Under the pieces are notes generated by a model, which was given only the letters and a program-made list of their open reading frames with translations, was not told where the DNA came from and made no database searches. Positions 17,006 to 27,570 of a stretch of 48,520 nt of DNA are shown one piece after another. Position numbers and translations under genes: made by a program. How positions within the stretch are numbered: position 1 is the stretch's first letter; every line of letters begins with the position of its first letter. This stretch comes from an uncultured Pelagibacteraceae bacterium. Its GTDB lineage: Bacteria > Pseudomonadota > Alphaproteobacteria > Pelagibacterales > Pelagibacteraceae. The stretch lies in assembly GCA_902532195.1 (NCBI GenBank), contig CACAHE010000001.1, positions 1 to 48,520 on the forward strand. The letters are read 5' to 3'.

Positions 17006-18781
17006 TTAATTGACTTTTTGTAATTTTTTTAATTCCTTTATTTCATTAAAAGTACTTTCACTCAAATCTTTCGAAAATTTCGATTCTAGTTCCTCAATTC
17101 TTCTTTCTAGTTCATAGTTTTTTAAATCCTTGATTATCTCGATAAGTAAATCCATGATTTTATTTTGGTCATTTTTTAAACCTTTCAAAATATACTTAAT
17201 TGATGCAAATTTATTTATTCTATTAATTAGTTCCTGATCTATATTCAAAGATAAATCATTAATACCTTGTTGAGAATTTAAATCTTTAAGAATTTGATCA
17301 AAAACCATTTTATTTTCTTTGGTAAATAATTTTACTTTATTTATAATTTCTATGTTAATTTTTGTTAATTCGATATTATTTAGTAATAAGTAAATAAATG
17401 AAAATTCTTTAAGCTCTACTTGAGTTAAAGATTTCGTTTCATCAAAATGTTTTTTTGTTGAAGTTAGTGTCTTATTTATTTTTTGGAATTTATTTTTAGA
17501 AAAATTTCTTAAATTTGGAGTAAGTTCATTAATTTTTTCAAGAAAAAATTCTAAAGTATATTTTTTGATAAATTCATCTTTAATTGAACTGGCAATATAT
17601 CTAAGTTTTTTTTCAAATTTTGCGTATGAAGATGGGGTGCCATCAGTTTCACCCTTATAATGTTGAAAAAGAAAAGTATAAATAGAATTTAAATTATCTT
17701 CAGTGAATTTTATAAATTTATCTTTTCCATTTTTATTTACAAAAGTATCTGGGTCTTCTTTTTCTGGCAAAAATAAAAAAGATATATTTTTATCTGGTTT
17801 CAATTCTTGAATTAAATTTTCTGCTGCTCTTAAGGCGGCTGAATAGCCACTTTTATCCCCATCAAAACATATAATTATGTGATTAAAAAATTGGCATAAA
17901 GTTTGAATTTGTTTATTAGTTAAAGCTGTTCCTAAATTTGCTACTACGTTTTCTATATTATGTTTATTCAATGCTATTGCATCCATGTATCCTTCAACTA
18001 CATAAATATTTTCTGAAGAATTTGAGAATTTTCTTGCTAAATCTAAATTATATAAATTAGATCCCTTTTTATAAAAAATTGTTTCGGGAGAATTAATATA
18101 CTTCGCTATATAACTTGTTTGATTTAAAGTTCTTCCTCCAATAGCAATATGCTTACCTGAAATATTATTTATTGGAAAAATAATTCTATCTTTAAATCTT
18201 TCAATATTTTTTTCTTTTTTTTCATCAAAATAAAATAATCCAGATTCTTTAATATCTAAATCGTTATAATTTTTTTTAAGCTTTTCATAAAAACTTGGAT
18301 TTTTTTCAACATATCCAATTTTAAATTTTTTAATTTCATTAATAGTTAAATTTCTTTTTTTTATATATTCTCGAATGTTTTTATTTGAATCATTTTCCAA
18401 TAGTTGTCTGTGGTAGTAATCTATATATTTTAAATATATCTCAATATATATTTGAAATTTTTTTTCTCTAATTTCATCGGACTTAGAAAAAGTATACGGT
18501 TGCATTCCTGCCATGCTTGCTAAAATTTTTACTGTTTCTCCAAATTTTAAATTTTGAGTCTTCATTAAAAAATCAAATATATTTCCATGTTCCCCACTAC
18601 TAAAACAATGGAAAAAACCTTTCTCGTCATTAACTGTAAAAGATGGAGTTTTTTCTGTTTTAAAAGGAGATAGACCTACAAATTCTTTACCTCTTTTTTT
18701 TAAATTTATATTTTTTGAAACTACCGTAGAAACTTTTAATCTATTTTTTATTTCGTCAATATATTCTTTTGGATATTTCAT
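17006..18781 (-). CDS. dnaG: DNA primase DnaG
   Basis: DnaG makes RNA primers for replication. An N-terminal CHC2-type domain (about 1-100), a Toprim catalytic core (VVEGYMDAIAL, then CFDGDKSG) and a C-terminal helicase-interacting region are present over 591 residues. In the zinc ribbon, three of the four expected ligands are replaced: Ser38 for the first Cys, Lys41 for His, and Ser62 for the last Cys; only Cys59 remains. As I recall, alphaproteobacterial primases commonly share this replacement (SPF...SSG-type motifs). The ATG overlaps the yqeY stop by four bases. Confidence 0.96.
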   Translation of the reverse strand: MKYPKEYIDEIKNRLKVSTVVSKNINLKKRGKEFVGLSPFKTEKTPSFTVNDEKGFFHCFSSGEHGNIFDFLMKTQNLKFGETVKILASMAGMQPYTFSKSDEIREKKFQIYIEIYLKYIDYYHRQLLENDSNKNIREYIKKRNLTINEIKKFKIGYVEKNPSFYEKLKKNYNDLDIKESGLFYFDEKKEKNIERFKDRIIFPINNISGKHIAIGGRTLNQTSYIAKYINSPETIFYKKGSNLYNLDLARKFSNSSENIYVVEGYMDAIALNKHNIENVVANLGTALTNKQIQTLCQFFNHIIICFDGDKSGYSAALRAAENLIQELKPDKNISFLFLPEKEDPDTFVNKNGKDKFIKFTEDNLNSIYTFLFQHYKGETDGTPSSYAKFEKKLRYIASSIKDEFIKKYTLEFFLEKINELTPNLRNFSKNKFQKINKTLTSTKKHFDETKSLTQVELKEFSFIYLLLNNIELTKINIEIINKVKLFTKENKMVFDQILKDLNSQQGINDLSLNIDQELINRINKFASIKYILKGLKNDQNKIMDLLIEIIKDLKNYELERRIEELESKFSKDLSESTFNEIKELKKLQKVN

Positions 18782-19242
18782 TTTTTATTTAAAAATTCTT
18801 TTATTATTGTTCCTGCTCTTGAAAAATCTATTGTGTCAGAATAATTTTTTTTTAATTCACTCATTACTTTTCCCATGTCCTTTAAGCTTGAAGCGCCGGT
18901 TTGCTCTATAATTTTCTGACATACAGCTTTTGTTTCTTCATCTGACATTTGTTTTGGCAAATAAGAAGATAGAATATTTGCTTCGTTTTGTTCCGTCTCC
19001 AACAAATCAGATCTATTGCTTTTTTTATATAATTCGATTGATTCGGTTCTTTGTTTTATCATTTTTTTTAAAAGTTTCTTTATGTCTTCATCATTTGTAT
19101 CTTTTTTATTAGGGCCAGATCTATTAATTATATCTAAGTCCTTTATTGCAGATAAAATTAACCTAGAAGTTGATATTTTGTGTTTATCTTTCGATTTTAA
19201 AGAGTTTTTATAATCTTCTTCAATTTTATCTCTTAAAGACAT
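18778..19242 (-). CDS. yqeY: GatB/YqeY domain protein
   Basis: YqeY proteins share the tRNA-binding tail domain of the GatB amidotransferase subunit; their free-standing role is not well defined. The 154-residue sequence has the family's hallmarks: LRDKIEEDYKNSLKSKD at the start, STSRLILSAIKDLDI, the RTESIELYKKSNRSDLLETE helix and SSYLPKQMSDEE. It is the promoter-proximal gene of yqeY-dnaG-rpoD, overlapping dnaG by four bases, an arrangement common in alphaproteobacteria. It is divergent from carA. Confidence 0.93.
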   Translation of the reverse strand: MSLRDKIEEDYKNSLKSKDKHKISTSRLILSAIKDLDIINRSGPNKKDTNDEDIKKLLKKMIKQRTESIELYKKSNRSDLLETEQNEANILSSYLPKQMSDEETKAVCQKIIEQTGASSLKDMGKVMSELKKNYSDTIDFSRAGTIIKEFLNKK

Positions 19243-19314
19243 TTTTTTAACTTAACTCTATAGACAATTTTCTTCAAAAAAAAAAATTTTTTTTAAAAAT
19301 ATACATTAGATCTG

Positions 19315-19343
19315 TTGCGGAATTTTAGGTTTTATTGTATTAA
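19315..19343 (+). promoter_or_regulatory. Predicted promoter of carAB
   Basis: TTGCGG at 19315-19320 and TATTAA at 19338-19343 are 17 bases apart. The start would fall near 19350, leaving a leader of only about 15 bases before the carA TTG. A run of 11 A followed by 8 T (about 19276-19294) lies upstream and could act as an UP-element-like or curved tract for this promoter or the divergent yqeY one. Confidence 0.45.
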
Positions 19344-19364
19344 CCTTTAACTCATGAGTTGTAA

Positions 19365-20558
19365 TTGAACAAAAAGCAAAAAGAAAACTCAAAAAATTAC
19401 TCACATTTCTCATCAGGCGTTTTAGTTCTTGAAAATAAAACTGTATTTAAGGGGATTGGTATCGGATATCAGGGAATAGCTACTGGTGAAGTTTGTTTTA
19501 ATACTTCTTTAACAGGCTACCAAGAAATTATATCAGACCCCTCTTATGCTGGACAAATTATTAATTTTACTTTTCCACATATTGGAAATGTCGGAACAAA
19601 TAATGAAGATCATGAGTCAGACAAGATTTGGGCTAAGGGAGTTATTTTTAATGCGGAAATAACTAATCCATCAAACTACAGATCTTTAAAAAAATTGGAT
19701 AGTTGGTTGAAAAAAAATAAGATAGTAGGGATAACTGGATTAGATACTAGAAGCTTAACTAATTTTATAAGAGACAAAGGAGCGCCTAAAGGCACCATTT
19801 CTTATAATAATAAAGGTATTTTTAATCTAAAAAAATTAACCAATAGCTCTATTAAATGGCCAGGATTAAACGGCCTTGATTTAGCAAAAATAGTTACAAC
19901 TAAAAAAAAATATTTATGGAAAGGTTTCAAAACATGGAAAAAAGAGAAGGGTTTTGAAAAAAACAAAAAGAAGAAATATAAAATTATAGCAATCGACTAT
20001 GGAATTAAAAAAAATATTTTAAGATATTTTTCTAATTTTAATTGTGAAGTAATTGTAGTTCCTTGTAGCCTTGAAGCTGAAGATATTATTAAATTAAAAC
20101 CTAATGGTATTTTTTTATCAAATGGCCCTGGAGATCCCGCTGCAACAGGAAAATATGCAATCGATATAATTCAAAAACTAATTAAAACAAATATTCCAAT
20201 ATTTGGAATATGTCTTGGACACCAATTGTTAGCTTTAGCACTTAAAGCAAAAACAAAAAAAATGAAATTGGGTCATAGAGGTGCAAATCACCCAGTAAAA
20301 AATTTAATTAATAGTAAAGTTGAAATAACAAGTCAAAATCATGGATTTGAAGTAGTTAAAGAAAGTTTACCAAAAAATGTTGAAATGACTCATAAATCTT
20401 TATTTGATAATTCTGTAGAAGGAATCAAATTAAAAAATAAACCTGTTTTTTCTGTTCAATATCATCCAGAATCAAATCCTGGCCCACAGGATAGTCATTA
20501 TTTATTTAATCAATTTATTAACGAAGTAAGAAAAAATGCCAAAAAGAAAAGACATTAA
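19365..20558 (+). CDS. carA: Carbamoyl-phosphate synthase small subunit CarA
   Basis: CarA hydrolyses glutamine and channels ammonia to CarB for pyrimidine and arginine synthesis. The N-terminal half has [13 protein letters not shown] and [18 protein letters not shown]; the class I glutamine amidotransferase half has [17 protein letters not shown] with nucleophile Cys283, and YHPESNPGP with His367 and Glu369. Length (397) is normal. The start is TTG: an in-frame TAA directly precedes it and no usable ATG follows, so this is the most upstream possible start. The end overlaps carB by 23 bases. Confidence 0.97.
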   Translation: MNKKQKENSKNYSHFSSGVLVLENKTVFKGIGIGYQGIATGEVCFNTSLTGYQEIISDPSYAGQIINFTFPHIGNVGTNNEDHESDKIWAKGVIFNAEITNPSNYRSLKKLDSWLKKNKIVGITGLDTRSLTNFIRDKGAPKGTISYNNKGIFNLKKLTNSSIKWPGLNGLDLAKIVTTKKKYLWKGFKTWKKEKGFEKNKKKKYKIIAIDYGIKKNILRYFSNFNCEVIVVPCSLEAEDIIKLKPNGIFLSNGPGDPAATGKYAIDIIQKLIKTNIPIFGICLGHQLLALALKAKTKKMKLGHRGANHPVKNLINSKVEITSQNHGFEVVKESLPKNVEMTHKSLFDNSVEGIKLKNKPVFSVQYHPESNPGPQDSHYLFNQFINEVRKNAKKKRH

Positions 20559-23500
20559 AAAAATTTTAGTAGTAGGAGCTGGTCCGATAATTATTGGTCA
20601 AGCCTGTGAATTTGATTACTCTGGCACGCAAGCTTGCAAAGCATTAAGAGATGAGGGTTATAAAGTAATATTAATAAACTCAAATCCTGCAACAATTATG
20701 ACTGACCCTGGAGTTGCAGATAAAACTTACGTTGAGCCAATAACAGTAGATATTTTAGAAAAAATTTTAGTAAAAGAAAAACCTGATGCAATTTTGCCAA
20801 CAATGGGGGGACAAACAGCACTGAATTTAGCAATTAAAGCAGAAAAAATTGGATTACTCAAAAAATATAAAATTGAACTAATCGGAGCAAATTCAAAAGC
20901 TATTTCTAATGCAGAGGATAGAAAAAAATTTAGAAAAAATATGAGTGATATTGGATTAAATCTTCCAAAATCAGAAATCGTTAACAATATTAATCAAATT
21001 AAGAAATCATTAAGTAAAGTTGGATTGCCAGCAATAATCAGACCTGCATTTACTCTTGGTGGGCTTGGAAGTGGTATAGCCAAAACTAAAAAAGATTTTT
21101 TTAAACGTGTTAAGGAAGGCCTTGATGCATCTCCAGTAAATCAAGTTTTAGTAGAAGAGTGCTTGGAAGGTTGGAAAGAATTTGAAATGGAAGTTGTTAG
21201 AGACAGAAAAGATAACTGCATTATAATATGCTCTATAGAAAATTTAGACCCAATGGGAATTCACACAGGAGATTCTATTACAATAGCGCCTGCTTTAACT
21301 CTTACGGACAAAGAATATCAGGTCATGCGAAATGCTTCCATAGCATGCTTAAGAAAAATTGGAGTAGAAACTGGAGGTTCAAACGTTCAGTTTGCCATTA
21401 ATCCAAAAAATGGACGAATGGTAATTATAGAAATGAATCCTAGAGTTTCCAGATCTTCAGCACTTGCATCAAAAGCAACTGGTTTTCCGATAGCAAAAGT
21501 GGCAGCAAAACTAGCCATTGGCTACACCCTTGATGAATTAAAAAATGAGATTACTAAAGTTACTCCCGCATCTTTTGAACCAACTATAGATTATGTGGTT
21601 ACAAAAATTCCTAGATTTACTTTTGAAAAATTCTCTAATTCACCTGCAGTATTAGGGACTTCAATGAAATCAGTTGGTGAGGCTATGGCAATTGGAAGAA
21701 ACTTTAAGGAATCTCTTCAAAAAGCATTAATATCTTTGGAGATTGGTTTTTCAGGTTTAGATAGAATTTTTGACTTAAATAAGAGTGATATTGAAAAGAA
21801 ACTAAAGATCAATATCCCAAATAAAATTTTATTAATTGCAGAAGCAATACGTAAAAAAATTAATTTAAAAAAAATATACAAATTATCTAAAGTAGATCCT
21901 TGGTTCTTAGAGCAAATTAAAGAGATAGTAGATGAAGAAAATAAAATCTCTAAAAAAGGCCTACCTAAAAACTTTAACGAATTTAATAGAATTAAATCAA
22001 TTGGATTCTCTGATAAGAAATTATCTCAACTAACTAATTTAAAAGAGAAAATTGTTAGAAGAAAAAGAATTGCTTTAAAAGTTTTACCTGTGTTTAAAAA
22101 AGTAGATACGTGTGCTGCTGAATTTAAATCTTTCACTCCTTACATGTACTCAACATATCAAAGAAATTTTTCATTAAATACAGAATGTGAGTCTGATCCT
22201 TCTAAAAAAAATAAAATTATTATTCTAGGTGGTGGACCAAATAGAATAGGCCAAGGAATTGAGTTTGATTACTGTTGTTGCCAAGCAAGTTACTCTTTAA
22301 AAGAAGCTGGATTTGAAACAATAATGATTAACTGTAATCCAGAAACTGTTTCAACTGATTACGATACAAGTGATAGATTATATTTTGAACCTTTGATTGA
22401 AGAATACGTTCACAACATAATTTTAAAAGAAAAATCAAAAGGAAATTTGATAGGGATAATTGCACAATTTGGCGGTCAAACTCCTATTAAATTAGCAAAA
22501 TTTCTTCATGATAACTCTTTACCAATTATAGGTACTCAATATTCATCAATTGATTTAGCTGAGGACAGAAACAGATTTAGAAAACTTTTAATTAAATTAA
22601 AATTAAAACAAGCAGATAGTGGAATAGCTAAAACATACGATGAAGCCATAAAAATAGCATCTGAAATTGGCTTACCGCTTGTTGTGCGGCCTTCTTATGT
22701 ATTGGGAGGTAGAGCCATGGAAATAGTTCATGAAAAAAACCAATTAAAAAAATTTGTTCAAGAAGCATTTAAGGTTGCAGAAAATAATCCAATTTTGATT
22801 GATAGGTTTATTAATAACGCAATGGAAGTAGATGTTGATGCAATATCTGATGGTAAGGATGTTTTTGTTGCTGGAGTTATGCAGCATATCGAAGAAGCCG
22901 GAATTCATTCAGGAGATTCAGCATGTTGTATACCTCCAGTAGCTATTAAAAAAGAATTAATTGATGAAATTAATAAACAAACTAAAAAATTAGCATTAGC
23001 ATTAAAAGTTAAAGGTTTTATGAACGTTCAATTCGCAATTAAAAATGATGAAATTTACATTATTGAAGTTAATCCAAGAGCCAGTAGAACTGTACCTTTT
23101 GTTTCTAAAGCTAAAGGAATTCCTTTAGCCAAAATTGCTTCGAGAATAATGGCAGGAGAAAAATTAAAAAAATTTAATTTAAAAGATAAAAATAAAAACA
23201 TTTTTGCCGTTAAAGAAGCTGTTTTCCCATTCAATAAATTTCCAAACGTTGATGTTTTGTTGGGTCCAGAAATGAAATCAACGGGAGAAGTAATGGGAAT
23301 AGATAAAGATTTTGGTTTAGCATACGCTAAAAGTCAAATCGCTTCACAAAATTCTCTACCAACCAAAGGACTGGCATTTATTTCTTTAAAAGATAGGCAC
23401 AAAAATGAAGGAGTAGATTTAGCGAAACAATTAGTAAAATTAGGTTTTACATTGTGTGGGACGGAAGGAACTGCAAATAGAATTATCAAAAATGGCATTA

Positions 23501-23760
23501 AGTGTAAAAAAATAAATAAGGTTAGTGGAGGTTCTCCACACATAATTGATGTATTAAATTCAAAAAAAATTGCATTAGTAATTAATACCGGGGGTGGAAA
23601 ACGTGCATACCGTATTCAAGATTCTACATCATTAAGAAGATCAACTTTGATAAATAAAGTTCCTTATTGTACAAATATGTCAACAGCGTATGCTTTTCTA
23701 GAGGCTATAAAATCATTGAAAACAAAAAAAATAGAAGTCAAATCTTTACAAGAAATTTAA
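20536..23760 (+). CDS. carB: Carbamoyl-phosphate synthase large subunit CarB
   Basis: CarB makes carbamoyl phosphate from bicarbonate, ammonia and two ATP. The 1074 residues hold the duplicated ATP-grasp halves: the first opens with [19 protein letters not shown], the second (about 555 onward) with [19 protein letters not shown]. An allosteric MGS-like domain (about 940-1074) follows. ATP-grasp motifs such as [18 protein letters not shown] and [18 protein letters not shown] are intact in both halves. It overlaps carA by 23 bases. Its TAA shares a TTAA palindrome with the stop of the convergent gene at 23757. Confidence 0.98.
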   Translation: MPKRKDIKKILVVGAGPIIIGQACEFDYSGTQACKALRDEGYKVILINSNPATIMTDPGVADKTYVEPITVDILEKILVKEKPDAILPTMGGQTALNLAIKAEKIGLLKKYKIELIGANSKAISNAEDRKKFRKNMSDIGLNLPKSEIVNNINQIKKSLSKVGLPAIIRPAFTLGGLGSGIAKTKKDFFKRVKEGLDASPVNQVLVEECLEGWKEFEMEVVRDRKDNCIIICSIENLDPMGIHTGDSITIAPALTLTDKEYQVMRNASIACLRKIGVETGGSNVQFAINPKNGRMVIIEMNPRVSRSSALASKATGFPIAKVAAKLAIGYTLDELKNEITKVTPASFEPTIDYVVTKIPRFTFEKFSNSPAVLGTSMKSVGEAMAIGRNFKESLQKALISLEIGFSGLDRIFDLNKSDIEKKLKINIPNKILLIAEAIRKKINLKKIYKLSKVDPWFLEQIKEIVDEENKISKKGLPKNFNEFNRIKSIGFSDKKLSQLTNLKEKIVRRKRIALKVLPVFKKVDTCAAEFKSFTPYMYSTYQRNFSLNTECESDPSKKNKIIILGGGPNRIGQGIEFDYCCCQASYSLKEAGFETIMINCNPETVSTDYDTSDRLYFEPLIEEYVHNIILKEKSKGNLIGIIAQFGGQTPIKLAKFLHDNSLPIIGTQYSSIDLAEDRNRFRKLLIKLKLKQADSGIAKTYDEAIKIASEIGLPLVVRPSYVLGGRAMEIVHEKNQLKKFVQEAFKVAENNPILIDRFINNAMEVDVDAISDGKDVFVAGVMQHIEEAGIHSGDSACCIPPVAIKKELIDEINKQTKKLALALKVKGFMNVQFAIKNDEIYIIEVNPRASRTVPFVSKAKGIPLAKIASRIMAGEKLKKFNLKDKNKNIFAVKEAVFPFNKFPNVDVLLGPEMKSTGEVMGIDKDFGLAYAKSQIASQNSLPTKGLAFISLKDRHKNEGVDLAKQLVKLGFTLCGTEGTANRIIKNGIKCKKINKVSGGSPHIIDVLNSKKIALVINTGGGKRAYRIQDSTSLRRSTLINKVPYCTNMSTAYAFLEAIKSLKTKKIEVKSLQEI

Positions 23761-24422
23761 TCTTCAACTTTCCAATCAGTTTCAAATGTAACATAATTTA
23801 CTTGAAGACAACGTCTTTCTTTAACAATTTCCTTTTTTTCCATTCCGTGCCAAGTATTTGGACCGCTCGAAAAAAAATATCCATAATTATCTCTATAAGG
23901 AAGAGTTTTAACTTTTTTTAAATCAGAATTATAAAAATCTGTACCCAATCCTTCACTTTCATTATGTTTATTTACAAAAAGCAAACATGATATAAGTTTT
24001 TCTTTTATATCGCAGTGCGGTTTTAGCCAAAATCCTTTTCTATCACAAATCACTTCAACTCTAACAAACGAATTTGAAAGATCTTTGCCTACTAAACTAG
24101 ATATTTTTTCGTAAGTTTTTTTATTTTGAAGTTCTTTTATAAACTTAGTTAAATTAGGAAATTTATTTGAATTTTCTTTTGTAATAAAGCATCTAAATTT
24201 TAAAGCTTTGCCTCCGCCAGAAATACCTTTTCTGTAAACTCCTTCTCCTCCATCTATTGCTCTAGTTCCATCATAGTTCAAGTTGTGCTCGAGTGGGTTT
24301 GCAATGTCTGCATTTATTATTTCACCAATTTGTTCATCTGTTAAAGGCTTATTCAATTCCCAGTGAGTAAATGGGTCATCATATTTTTCTGAATTTTTTA
24401 ATATTGAATTTAAAAAAGACAT
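23757..24422 (-). CDS. 2-oxoglutarate/Fe(II)-dependent oxygenase-like protein
   Basis: The 221-residue protein has the facial triad pattern of double-stranded beta-helix oxygenases: His136 and Asp138 in [11 protein letters not shown], His192 in NTWHGME, and an arginine (203 or 204) in ERRCLQVNY suited to binding 2-oxoglutarate. Strands around [10 protein letters not shown] and [10 protein letters not shown] fit the fold. No signal peptide or membrane segment is seen. The substrate cannot be deduced. The upstream ELM1-family gene ends on the base before this ATG, so they are probably one transcript. Confidence 0.72.
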   Translation of the reverse strand: MSFLNSILKNSEKYDDPFTHWELNKPLTDEQIGEIINADIANPLEHNLNYDGTRAIDGGEGVYRKGISGGGKALKFRCFITKENSNKFPNLTKFIKELQNKKTYEKISSLVGKDLSNSFVRVEVICDRKGFWLKPHCDIKEKLISCLLFVNKHNESEGLGTDFYNSDLKKVKTLPYRDNYGYFFSSGPNTWHGMEKKEIVKERRCLQVNYVTFETDWKVED

Positions 24423-25361
24423 TTATTTTATTTTTTCCTTAATCTCTAAAGCTATTCTATTTGTTTCATTCAAACTTTCATAGCTCCATGTAGTTAATTC
24501 ATTACCTAGTTCTTTTACAATATTTAGATTTTCAAACAAACTTCTAAATTTTTTAAATCTTTTATCATTTCTTTTAGGAGGTATCATTGCTACATAAATG
24601 GGTTTTCCAGTGATAGCTGCCTCTGAAATCATTGAGATAGAATCACAAGTTACAACTATATATTTAGATAAAGCTAAAGATGATAAATAGGCCTTTTTAT
24701 CAACATTTTCAATAATTAAACGATTTTTATTAAAATATTCTTTAGCGAAAGTAATTGTCTCTTTTGGAGTTCTGTTTGAAGGTATTACTATTAATTGTAA
24801 ATTTTTATCAATTAAATATTGATTTATTTTTGAAAAAATATTTATGATATTTGTATTAGTATAATCATAATATTTAGTTGGCCCACCTAAAATTAAAGCT
24901 ATAATATCTTTTTTTATATCTATTCTTTCTTCTAAATAATTTTTTGATTCATCTATTTCTTTTAAAGTAAGATAGTGTATTGCACCTTTTGAACTAATTA
25001 CATTTGTGCCTTTGAGATTGTCATGTTCTGGTGAAATAATATAATCAAAGTTTTTTAAAGATACTTTTGGGTTTTGAATATGAATATTTATTATTTTTTT
25101 ATTTGAATTTTTTTTGAGGTAAATTGAAGGAACAACACTTTTCCTTCCACAAGAAATTATTATATCAAATTCTTTATCAATCTTATTTTTGAAAATAAAT
25201 TTATTAAGTGGAGTCAAGTTAGGAGGTATAAAATTCCAAAAACTATTTAATTCAACTTTTTCGTGAAAATAATCTAATTCCAAAGCTTTGGCCAATCCTT
25301 CAACTTGGCTTATCATTCCGTGTAGCCCTTCTGTTAATAATAACCCTTTTAATTTGCTCAT
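24423..25361 (-). CDS. ELM1-family protein (COG3660-like)
   Basis: The 312-residue sequence matches the family containing the plant mitochondrial fission factor ELM1 and many alphaproteobacterial homologues of unclear function. Visible features are the N-terminal LLLTEGLHGMISQVEGLAKAL, IISCGRKSVVPSIYLKK, IHIQNPKVSLKNFDYIISPEHD, LILGGPTKYY and the C-terminal VTCDSISMISEAAITGKPIYV. The two-lobed layout and the late SxxSEA-like loop resemble GT-B glycosyltransferases, so a sugar-transfer role is conceivable but unproven. It is divergent from trxB with a 21-base gap. Confidence 0.8.
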   Translation of the reverse strand: MSKLKGLLLTEGLHGMISQVEGLAKALELDYFHEKVELNSFWNFIPPNLTPLNKFIFKNKIDKEFDIIISCGRKSVVPSIYLKKNSNKKIINIHIQNPKVSLKNFDYIISPEHDNLKGTNVISSKGAIHYLTLKEIDESKNYLEERIDIKKDIIALILGGPTKYYDYTNTNIINIFSKINQYLIDKNLQLIVIPSNRTPKETITFAKEYFNKNRLIIENVDKKAYLSSLALSKYIVVTCDSISMISEAAITGKPIYVAMIPPKRNDKRFKKFRSLFENLNIVKELGNELTTWSYESLNETNRIALEIKEKIK

Positions 25362-25382
25362 TAATTACTATATAGCTTTGAT

Positions 25383-26327
25383 ATGAATCAAAATCCAACT
25401 AAACACACAAAAGTGTTAATAATTGGTTCTGGACCTGCTGGATACACTGCTGCAGTCTACGCTGCAAGAGCAATGCTTAAACCTATTATGGTTTCTGGAA
25501 TGGAACCAGGTGGACAATTAACAACAACAACTGACGTAGAAAATTATCCAGGATTTGCAAAGGTAATTCAGGGACCTTGGCTTATGGAAGAAATGCGAAA
25601 CCAGGCAAAAGCTGTTGGTACCGAAATCATTGAGGATCATATTTCATCAGTAAATTTAAAATCAAAACCATTTGAAGCTATTGGAGATGGGGGTCAAAAA
25701 TATACTGCTGACTCAATTATTATTTCTACAGGAGCCCAAGCAAGATGGTTAAATATTGAGTCTGAACAAAAATTTCGAGGATTTGGTGTATCTGCTTGTG
25801 CAACATGTGATGGATTTTTCTTTAAAGATAAAACTGTTGCAGTAGTTGGTGGGGGAAATGCTGCAGTGGAAGAGGCTATGTTCTTAACTAAATTTGCATC
25901 TAAAGTAAAATTAATTCATAGAAGAAATGCTTTAAGAGCAGAAAAATTACTTCAAAGTAAATTAATGGCTAACAAAAAAATTGAAATTATTTGGGATAGT
26001 GTTGTTGAGGAAGTCATTGGGGATAATGAGCCTAAAAATGTAAAAGGATTAAAAATTAAAAATGTGAAATCAAATAAAATTGAAGAATTAAAAGTAGATG
26101 GTTTATTTATTGCTATTGGTCACGATCCAGCAACACAACTATTCAAAGAACAATTAGAAATGGATAAAGAGGGTTATTTAATTACAAAACCTGATTCAAC
26201 TCAAACTAATATACCTGGCATATTTGCTGCTGGAGATGTTAAAGATAAAATATTTAGACAAGCAGTAACAGCAGCTGGAATGGGATGTATGGCAGCTCTT
26301 GAAGCTGAAAAGCATCTTTCAAAGTAA
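25383..26327 (+). CDS. trxB: Thioredoxin reductase TrxB
   Basis: TrxB reduces thioredoxin with NADPH through FAD. The 314-residue protein has the FAD-binding GSGPAGYTAAVYAARA (about 15-30), EPGGQLTTTTDVENYPGF, the redox-active CATCDG, the NADPH-binding VVGGGNAAVEEA and the C-terminal FAAGDVKDK...QAVTAAGMGCMAA. All motifs are intact. No clear Shine-Dalgarno precedes the ATG; a TATATA at 25369-25374 lies so close that the mRNA could be nearly leaderless. Confidence 0.97.
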   Translation: MNQNPTKHTKVLIIGSGPAGYTAAVYAARAMLKPIMVSGMEPGGQLTTTTDVENYPGFAKVIQGPWLMEEMRNQAKAVGTEIIEDHISSVNLKSKPFEAIGDGGQKYTADSIIISTGAQARWLNIESEQKFRGFGVSACATCDGFFFKDKTVAVVGGGNAAVEEAMFLTKFASKVKLIHRRNALRAEKLLQSKLMANKKIEIIWDSVVEEVIGDNEPKNVKGLKIKNVKSNKIEELKVDGLFIAIGHDPATQLFKEQLEMDKEGYLITKPDSTQTNIPGIFAAGDVKDKIFRQAVTAAGMGCMAALEAEKHLSK

Positions 26328-26349
26328 AGTAAAAAACTATTTTAGTTTA

Positions 26350-27546
<1,197 letters not shown>

Positions 27547-27570
27547 TTATTTTATTACTTTGTTTAATAT

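Noticed and set aside
19276..19294. A11-T8 tract considered as an intrinsic terminator
   Set aside because: It lies between two divergent genes, so no transcript needs to end there; a pure A/T hairpin would also be weak. A promoter-associated tract is more plausible.
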